Source of the DNA: Gammaproteobacteria bacterium MFB021
Lineage (GTDB): Bacteria > Pseudomonadota > Gammaproteobacteria > Pseudomonadales > Halomonadaceae
Assembly (NCBI GenBank): GCA_000737985.1
Contig: JNVT01000097.1
Coordinates: forward strand, 62,001 to 126,000
Reading direction: 5' to 3'
Length of the DNA: 64,000 bases
Part shown: positions 58,036 through 64,000 of the stretch, piece by piece
How the letters are laid out: every line of letters starts with the position of its first letter
Numbering within the stretch: position 1 is the stretch's first letter
The notes under the pieces: model-generated
Told to the model about the DNA's origin: nothing
Databases searched by the model: none
The model's input: only the letters and a program-made list of their open reading frames with translations
Made by a program: the position numbers and the translations under genes

Positions 58036-60262
58036 GGCGCACCTCCGAAGCCCGCGCCGGCGTGGCTTCCGATGGTGCCTGGACGCGACCTTCGTTGAGC
58101 GCCTTGAGCACCGTCGGCTTGGGTCCGTCGGCGATCACGCGACCGCTGTCGAGCACGATGATGCGGTCGGCGACCTCGAGCATCGAACTCTTGTGGGTCA
58201 CCAGCACCAACGTCTGGCTGCGCGGCAGATCGCGCAGCGTACGCCGCAGCAGCGCCTCGGCGCGGTTGTCCATGTAGGAGCCGGGCTCGTCGAGCAGCAG
58301 CAGTGCCGGGTTGCTGAGTATCGCCCGGGCCAGCAGCACCGACTGGCGCTGACCGCTCGACAACAGGCGCCCACCTTCACCGACCTGCCGGTCGAGACCA
58401 TCCGGATCACGTCGGGTGAATTCGGAAACCCCGCTGATGTCGGACGCGCGCTGGATCGCCTCGTCGCCGGCATAGGGCTGGCCGAGGATGATGTTGTCGC
58501 GGATCGAGCCGAAGAACAGCGTGCTGTCCTGACCGGCGAAACCGATGTGCCGGCGCACGTCCGCCGGGTGGATCTGATTGATATCGAGGCCATCGATGCG
58601 CACGCTGCCCTCGGAGGCGCGATAGAGACCGCTCATCAGCCGCTGCACGGTACTCTTGCCCGCGCCCATGCGGCCAATGATCGCGACCCGCTCCCCCGGC
58701 TCGATGGTGAACGAGACGTCGCTGAGCACCTCGGGAGTCCCCTCGCCGTAGCGGAAGCCGACGTGATCGAACTCGATCCGCATGTTGAGGCGGTCGCGAT
58801 GGACATAGTTCTTCTCCGCCTCGACCTCATCGGGGAGCTGCATGATCTGATCGATCGCCGCCATGGCACTGCGGGTCTGGCCGAACCGCGTGATCAGCAG
58901 CGCCATCTGCGCCAACGGCTGGAGAGCGCGCCCGGTCAACATGACACCAGCGATCAGGCCGCCCATCGAGAGTCTGCCTTCCCCGATCAAGTAGACACCG
59001 AGCACCACCAGACACACCGTGGAGAGCTGATTGACCGTGGTAGTCAGCGACGACACCGAGGTCGAGAGATTGCGGCTCTTGACCCCCCACTTGGCGATCT
59101 CGCCGACAGCGCGCTCGTAGCGCCGCTGGGTCTCGCCCTGGGCGTTGGCGAGCTTGATGCTCTCCAGCCCGGCGACGCTTTCGACCAGCCGTGCGTGCTT
59201 CTCGGTGGCCAGCCGCGACCCCAGCTCGATCGAGCGCTTCAGCGGCCACTGAATGGCGATCGCGTAACCGATCAGGATGATCAGCGCGACCAGCGGCACC
59301 AGGACCAGCGGCCCGCCGATGATCCACACCACCAGCAGGAACAGCAGCGCGAACGGCAGATCCACCAGGGTGGTCATGGTCATCGAGGTGAAGAAGTCGC
59401 GTACCGAGTCGAACTCCTGCAGGTGCTTGACGAAGGCCCCGACCGAGACCGGACGCGCATCCATGCGCAGGTTCATCACCTTGGCGAAGATCTTGGCCGA
59501 CAGCAGCACTTCCGATTTCTTGCCAGCGGTATCCAGAAACCAGGCGCGCACCTGGCGCATCAACAGATCGAAGCCGACGATGATGCCCATGCCGGTGGCC
59601 AGCACCCACAGGGTGTCGAAGGCCAGGTTGGGCACCACCTTGTCGTAGACGTTCATGGTGAAAAGCGGCGCGGCGAGGGCAAACAGGTTGACCAGCAGCG
59701 AGGCGATCAGAACGTCGCGATAGATCGGCGTGGAGAGCTTGAGCGTCGACCAGAACCAGTGGCCGTCGGCCAGCTTGACCGTCTCCGGCGCCCGCGCATC
59801 GAAACGGTGCTCACGGCGTACGTAGATGATCTGGCCGGTGGCCTGTTCGCACAGCGAGGCCATGTCGACTTCCTGAGTGCCATCCGCTTCGGGCAGATAG
59901 ACCGTCGCCTGCTGACGCTCGGCATCGCGCTCGAGCAGCACCGCGGCACGACGCCCCTGGAGCACGACGATACACGGCAGCAGGATGTCGGCGACCCGAT
60001 CGGGTCGCTGGCTGACGAGCTTGGCCGACAGCCCGGCGCGCTGCGCCGCACGCGGTACCAGCGACAGCGTCAGGCGCCCTTCGTCCAGCGGCAATCCATC
60101 GCTGATCACATCGCCCGAGCGCGGCACACCGTGAAAGCGCGAGAGGAACACGAGCGACCCCAGCAGCGGGTCGCTCTCCTTCTCGCCTAGCGGATCGGGG
60201 CGAAGGGGTGTCGGTTCATCAACCAAACCTGTGCTCTCCTGTGATGCCTTGGCCATGGCCAT
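58025..60262 (-). CDS. lapB: LapB-type type I secretion ABC transporter
   Basis: Fused permease-ATPase of 745 residues that exports the RTX adhesin. An N-terminal C39-like domain lacks the catalytic Cys, so it does not process the substrate. Membrane segments around 180-450; Walker A GRMGAGKST, signature LSSGQRQS (a variant of LSGGQ), and Walker B ALLLLDEPGS follow. Start at ATG 60262 with a second in-frame ATG at 60256; both lie near GAGGTG (about 60278-60283). Confidence 0.92.
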   Translation of the reverse strand: MAMAKASQESTGLVDEPTPLRPDPLGEKESDPLLGSLVFLSRFHGVPRSGDVISDGLPLDEGRLTLSLVPRAAQRAGLSAKLVSQRPDRVADILLPCIVVLQGRRAAVLLERDAERQQATVYLPEADGTQEVDMASLCEQATGQIIYVRREHRFDARAPETVKLADGHWFWSTLKLSTPIYRDVLIASLLVNLFALAAPLFTMNVYDKVVPNLAFDTLWVLATGMGIIVGFDLLMRQVRAWFLDTAGKKSEVLLSAKIFAKVMNLRMDARPVSVGAFVKHLQEFDSVRDFFTSMTMTTLVDLPFALLFLLVVWIIGGPLVLVPLVALIILIGYAIAIQWPLKRSIELGSRLATEKHARLVESVAGLESIKLANAQGETQRRYERAVGEIAKWGVKSRNLSTSVSSLTTTVNQLSTVCLVVLGVYLIGEGRLSMGGLIAGVMLTGRALQPLAQMALLITRFGQTRSAMAAIDQIMQLPDEVEAEKNYVHRDRLNMRIEFDHVGFRYGEGTPEVLSDVSFTIEPGERVAIIGRMGAGKSTVQRLMSGLYRASEGSVRIDGLDINQIHPADVRRHIGFAGQDSTLFFGSIRDNIILGQPYAGDEAIQRASDISGVSEFTRRDPDGLDRQVGEGGRLLSSGQRQSVLLARAILSNPALLLLDEPGSYMDNRAEALLRRTLRDLPRSQTLVLVTHKSSMLEVADRIIVLDSGRVIADGPKPTVLKALNEGRVQAPSEATPARASEVRHGG

Positions 60263-60293
60263 TCATTATGGCGCACCTCAACTTGTGCCCCCC

Positions 60294-63200
60294 TTAACCG
60301 TCCATGTTCGTCTTCAGGTTGCCGTGATCCAACAGTGTCTTGATGATCTCGGTATCGGAGCCGCCCAGACTGGTCATGTCGACGTTGCTGAACACGATTT
60401 TCTGGGTCACCGCCCCGTTGGGCCCATCGGTCTTGATCTCCAGCGTCGAGCCGCCGCTGGTGGCAGTGCCCGGCGCACCGCTGGCTTCTCCCTTGACGAA
60501 GTGCATCTGCTGGGCGGCCAGCGAGGCCAGATCGGCGTTGGAGAGGCTCGAACTGCCGATATCCAGCATGTCGGAAAGATCCAGCCGGTCGCCGCCGTCA
60601 CCGCCCTTGAAGTCGGTGATACGGTCGACCGCCGGGGCATTCGAAGCCCCCTGGTCACCGCGCATCCAGGCAAAGGTATCGCTGCCCTCGCCGCCGGTTA
60701 GAATATCGTTACCCTTGCCGCCCTCGAGGCGATCGGCCCCCGCACCGCCATCGAGGATGTCGTTGCCCGCGCCGCCGCTCAAGCTATCACGCCCGGCACC
60801 GCCGCTCAGGGTATCGTTGCCTTCCCCACCGCGCAGGATGTCGTCACCGTCGCCGCCGGTGAGGATGTCATTGCCCTTGCCGCCGATCAGTACGTCATCG
60901 CCCTTGCCACCATTGAGCGTCGTACCGCTGTCGTTGGCGATCAGGGTGTCGTCGCCATCGCTGCCGGTCAACGTCTGCCCACGATGGTAGTCGACGGTCA
61001 CCGCTGCCGTATCGGTTCCCCCCTGGCTGTCGGTGAGGGTGTAATCGGTCTTCAGCGTCGTGGTCATGTCGGCGGCATTGGCGTAACCGATCTTCATCGA
61101 CAGGTCGTATGTCTCGGCACCATAGCCGTCAAAAAACCCTGAGCCGCTATCCTTCACGTTCATGACGGCAACGGTGTAGCTCTTCTCGGCGCCGCTCGTA
61201 TTGGTGAAGGTGCCGCCATCAGCAAGCGCAGTGAAATTACCATCCCCGGCGCCCCTGTAGGCCAGCGCCACGCCGGCCGCGACATTGGTCGCCAGGGTCA
61301 AGGATTCACCGGCACGCAGTGTCAACGTCATGAAATCGTTGGCGTTGCTGCCGAACCCCGACAGCCAGCCACCACCGGCCAGACTGCCACGCACCACGGT
61401 TGCCGCGGTGTTGGCCGCCTGCGCCGCGGTGGAGAAACTGCCACGATCGAGCGCGAAGCTATCGACGTTGCGCTTGTCCTGGGTCTGTACGCTGGCCGCG
61501 GTGAAATCGGATGCACGATCCTTCCAGCCGGTGGTCAGCGTCAAGCCGTTGGTGGTCGCCGTGGTACCCGCCGCGATGGCGTCGTTGGCGAGTAGCACGT
61601 CGGCACCGATGCTCAGGCTCGGGCTCAGGATATTGGTGATGATGTGGTCGTCATGCGCCGAGGTCACGCCGTTCTTGACGTTGATGTTCATCACCCCGCT
61701 GGCGGTGTCACCATCGGCATCGCTCAGGGTGTAACGAATGGCGTCGGTGCCGAAGCTGCCCAGCTTCGCCGTGTAGCGATAGCTGCCATCGTCCATGTCC
61801 ATGATCAGCTTGCCGCCCAGCTCGGTGGTGATACCGAGCTTGTGCGAACTGCTGTCATAGCTGTAGCTGGCAGCGCTCGACGAGGCAGTGATCGCGCCGC
61901 TGGCCTTGTCAAAGGTGAAAGTCACACCGTCGACCACCAGGCTCTTGACGAAACCGCCATCGCCGCCCAGCAGCGACAGCCCGTGAGCGCTACCGCTCAG
62001 CAGACCATCCTGCAGCAGGGGCATCTGCACCGTCCCCGCGACCACATCATCGAGCATGTTGAGATCGCGGATGATCACGGCATTGGTGTCGTCACCGGTG
62101 CGGCCATCGTAGGCCACCGGATTGAGGTAGGTCTGGCTCACGTCGCCACCGATCCCCAGCGCCAGGGAATCGATGCCATTCTTGCCAAGGAATGCCTTCC
62201 AGGCGGCCTCTTCGCTGGCATCGATACCATCGCCTCGATTGACGTCCACGGTATTGCCCGGGTTGGTCTGTGATGCCGTCGGATAGGCGCTCGACAACGT
62301 GGGTTCGCCGTCGGAGAAGAAGTAGGAGACGTTCTGCACGTTGCCGCTCAGCTTGCCACTGCCGTTCCAGGCATTCTGAGCGTTGCTCAGTGCATAGTCG
62401 TAGTTGGTGCCGCCATTGGCCTGCAGGGCGTCGACGGCCTTGAGCGCATCGGCGACCGTCATCCACTGTTTGGGCGAGCTGTCGAGCTGATCCGAGAACG
62501 GTGCCAGCGCCACCTTGACGTTACCGATGTCGTCGTAGCGGCCGAGCATCTCGCGAATCGACTGCTGCAGCACCTGCAGTCGCGTCTGCTCGACACCATC
62601 CACCGTGACCCTGTCGTTCATGCTGGCCGACGTATCCACCACCAGCAGCACGTTGGTGTTGATCGCCCCCTGCACGAAGTTGACGTCACGCGTGCTGGCG
62701 ATCGGCGAGTCGTCCTCGACGGTAACGCCGATGCTGCTATTGGCGCTCAGGCTACCATCGCTGACCTTGACCCCGAGATTGAAGCTCAGGGTGTCTTCAC
62801 CGCTCTTCGGATGATCGATGCCGGCTTTCAGCGTGACCTGATACTGGCCGTTGGCGTCGATGGTGGCGCGAATCACCTCCTTGCCACCGGCCGAGCCGAT
62901 CAGCGTGCCACTGTCGCTACCGCTCCAGGTGATCGCGGCGCCCCCGGAGGTCAACGCCGTGGTCGGCGCCGTCAGCGTATAGGTCAGCTTGTCGCCATCG
63001 ACATCGGTGGCGACCACACGGCCACTGGCGGTCGCCGAATCGGTCGTGTCGGACGTGCCCTGGGTGTCCGGCGCACCGCCTGGTAACCCCTCTTCGGAGA
63101 CAGTGGCGCTGTACCCCTGCGCCACGATCATCGGCGCATCGTTGATCGCATGCACGGTGACCGGAATGGCCACGCTGGTGGTCGCGCTGTCGCCATTGCT

Positions 63201-64000
63201 GCTCTCGGTCGACGTGACCGCAGCAGTCAGGTTGATCGTACCGTTGTAGTTGGCCGCCGGCTTGAGGGTCAGCGTATTGAGGTTCCAGCCGCTCAGATCC
63301 ACGCTGGTGCTGCCGCTGACGCCGACGACGGTATGGCTACCATCGCTCAGCGTGGCGCCGGCCGGAATACCGCTCAGCCTGACGCCACTGAGCGTCTCCG
63401 AGCCATCGGTGTCGGTCAGTGCCGCGGCGATCTTGGAAAGATGGATCACCGAGTCCTCGTCGCCTTCGTTCATGGCATAGAGCTGGTAGTAGCCGTTGCC
63501 ATGTCCATCACTGCCGAGCAGGCCGGAGTGGTTGACGTTGGCGGCGTCGAGCGCGCTGACATCCTGCATCAACACGTAGTTGGCAGTGTTGAGCGGCACC
63601 GGTGCACTGCCGTTGACACCGACGTTGAGGCTGTAGTTGCCCGCGCCGGCCTGGTTGTGATGATAGAGATCCAGGGTGTAGTAACCGCTCACGCTGGGCT
63701 TGAACGAGCCGGCGTAGACACCAGCGGAGCCGCCCCACGTCGCCTGGGCGACCACGTTGCCGCCGACCAGCAAGCGAATACTGTCATCGCCACTCCCGCT
63801 GAAGGCATAGGTCTTGCCCGCTTCCAGATACATCAGGCCGGAGAGATGCGTCGCGGTACCCGCCGCCACGTCACTGTTCGCGGCGGTAGTGGTATTGCCA
63901 CTGCTCGCCGGCGTACCAGCGGCGTCGATCGTCGACTGCAGTGTCGCCGGATCGGCACCGTTGCCGTTGTTGCCGAGCGAGCTGATGGAGAAGGTCTCCT
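60294..64000 (-). CDS. lapA: LapA-type giant RTX adhesin, C-terminal part (5' end outside window)
   Basis: Secreted adhesin; only the C-terminal 1,230 or so residues lie in the window and the frame stays open at the right edge. From the edge inwards it holds a PA14-like sugar/ligand domain, a cadherin-like region, a vWA domain with MIDAS DTSAS ([12 protein letters not shown]), VCBS-like segments, then RTX nonapeptide repeats ([20 protein letters not shown]...) and a type I secretion signal ending NLKTNMDG. The N-terminal retention module and LapG cleavage site are outside the window. Secreted by lapBCE downstream. Confidence 0.93.
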   Translation of the reverse strand, partial: ETFSISSLGNNGNGADPATLQSTIDAAGTPASSGNTTTAANSDVAAGTATHLSGLMYLEAGKTYAFSGSGDDSIRLLVGGNVVAQATWGGSAGVYAGSFKPSVSGYYTLDLYHHNQAGAGNYSLNVGVNGSAPVPLNTANYVLMQDVSALDAANVNHSGLLGSDGHGNGYYQLYAMNEGDEDSVIHLSKIAAALTDTDGSETLSGVRLSGIPAGATLSDGSHTVVGVSGSTSVDLSGWNLNTLTLKPAANYNGTINLTAAVTSTESSNGDSATTSVAIPVTVHAINDAPMIVAQGYSATVSEEGLPGGAPDTQGTSDTTDSATASGRVVATDVDGDKLTYTLTAPTTALTSGGAAITWSGSDSGTLIGSAGGKEVIRATIDANGQYQVTLKAGIDHPKSGEDTLSFNLGVKVSDGSLSANSSIGVTVEDDSPIASTRDVNFVQGAINTNVLLVVDTSASMNDRVTVDGVEQTRLQVLQQSIREMLGRYDDIGNVKVALAPFSDQLDSSPKQWMTVADALKAVDALQANGGTNYDYALSNAQNAWNGSGKLSGNVQNVSYFFSDGEPTLSSAYPTASQTNPGNTVDVNRGDGIDASEEAAWKAFLGKNGIDSLALGIGGDVSQTYLNPVAYDGRTGDDTNAVIIRDLNMLDDVVAGTVQMPLLQDGLLSGSAHGLSLLGGDGGFVKSLVVDGVTFTFDKASGAITASSSAASYSYDSSSHKLGITTELGGKLIMDMDDGSYRYTAKLGSFGTDAIRYTLSDADGDTASGVMNINVKNGVTSAHDDHIITNILSPSLSIGADVLLANDAIAAGTTATTNGLTLTTGWKDRASDFTAASVQTQDKRNVDSFALDRGSFSTAAQAANTAATVVRGSLAGGGWLSGFGSNANDFMTLTLRAGESLTLATNVAAGVALAYRGAGDGNFTALADGGTFTNTSGAEKSYTVAVMNVKDSGSGFFDGYGAETYDLSMKIGYANAADMTTTLKTDYTLTDSQGGTDTAAVTVDYHRGQTLTGSDGDDTLIANDSGTTLNGGKGDDVLIGGKGNDILTGGDGDDILRGGEGNDTLSGGAGRDSLSGGAGNDILDGGAGADRLEGGKGNDILTGGEGSDTFAWMRGDQGASNAPAVDRITDFKGGDGGDRLDLSDMLDIGSSSLSNADLASLAAQQMHFVKGEASGAPGTATSGGSTLEIKTDGPNGAVTQKIVFSNVDMTSLGGSDTEIIKTLLDHGNLKTNMDG

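Noticed and set aside
58016-60190. 724-residue open frame antisense to lapB
   Set aside because: Same reason: mirror of a real ABC transporter gene, His/Arg/Gln-rich without domains.
60690-60960. Regularly spaced DNA repeats as a CRISPR array
   Set aside because: They encode the in-frame RTX nonapeptides GGxGxDxxx and are not separated by unrelated spacers.

Overview
The window is GC-rich, gene-dense gammaproteobacterial chromosome. The block ftsB-ispD-ispF-truD-surE-pcm-(DUF368)-nlpD-rpoS, the divergent tesA / ybbA-ybbP pair, ettA, and a Lap-type adhesin system beside curli genes all suggest a halophilic Halomonadaceae member (Halomonas/Salinicola-like). The genus is an inference; no rRNA or tRNA gene is visible.

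Layout. 1-9.4 kb: an ABC exporter (ybbA-ybbP, the latter cut by the left edge), tesA, a ZntB-type transporter, a SelW-like protein, an MFS carrier, a short LOV photoreceptor and ettA. 9.4-24.7 kb, mostly minus strand: a lipid A acyltransferase, an alanine racemase gene interrupted by a one-base frameshift, tolC, rpoS and its conserved upstream operon, two divergent Nudix genes, a prolyl-hydroxylase-like 2-oxoglutarate oxygenase and an MFS carrier. 25.0-25.2 kb: a palindromic promoter dyad next to a 140-bp MITE-like element. 26.8-33.9 kb: all six genes of the ebo (metabolite traffic) cluster, split into three transcription units (D-E-C, then F on the opposite strand, then A-B). 34.5-38.7 kb: a curli locus csgDEFG-csgBA, with a candidate minus-strand small RNA upstream of csgD. 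38.9-51.8 kb: a second LpxL-type acyltransferase, a beta-hydroxyacid dehydrogenase, a pirin, two LysR regulators with divergent partners, an AnmK-like kinase, a TPP riboswitch with thiC, a dicarboxylate/amino-acid symporter and small stress or folding proteins. 52.0-64.0 kb: a minus-strand Lap operon. It holds the C-terminal part of a giant RTX adhesin (cut by the right edge), the type I secretion system (ABC, adaptor, TolC-like), the c-di-GMP receptor LapD, the protease LapG and a lipoprotein with two EF-hand loops.

How it fits together. Much of the right half is devoted to surface attachment: curli fibres under a CsgD-type regulator, and a Lap adhesin whose release is normally set by c-di-GMP through LapD and LapG. 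The ebo cluster lies directly upstream of curli. Its enzymes are thought to move an unknown small molecule towards the periplasm, and the substrate here cannot be read from sequence. The rpoS block supplies general stress control. The best candidates for new biology are the split ebo cluster, the EF-hand lipoprotein in the Lap operon, the candidate small RNA in front of csgD, and the short LOV protein.
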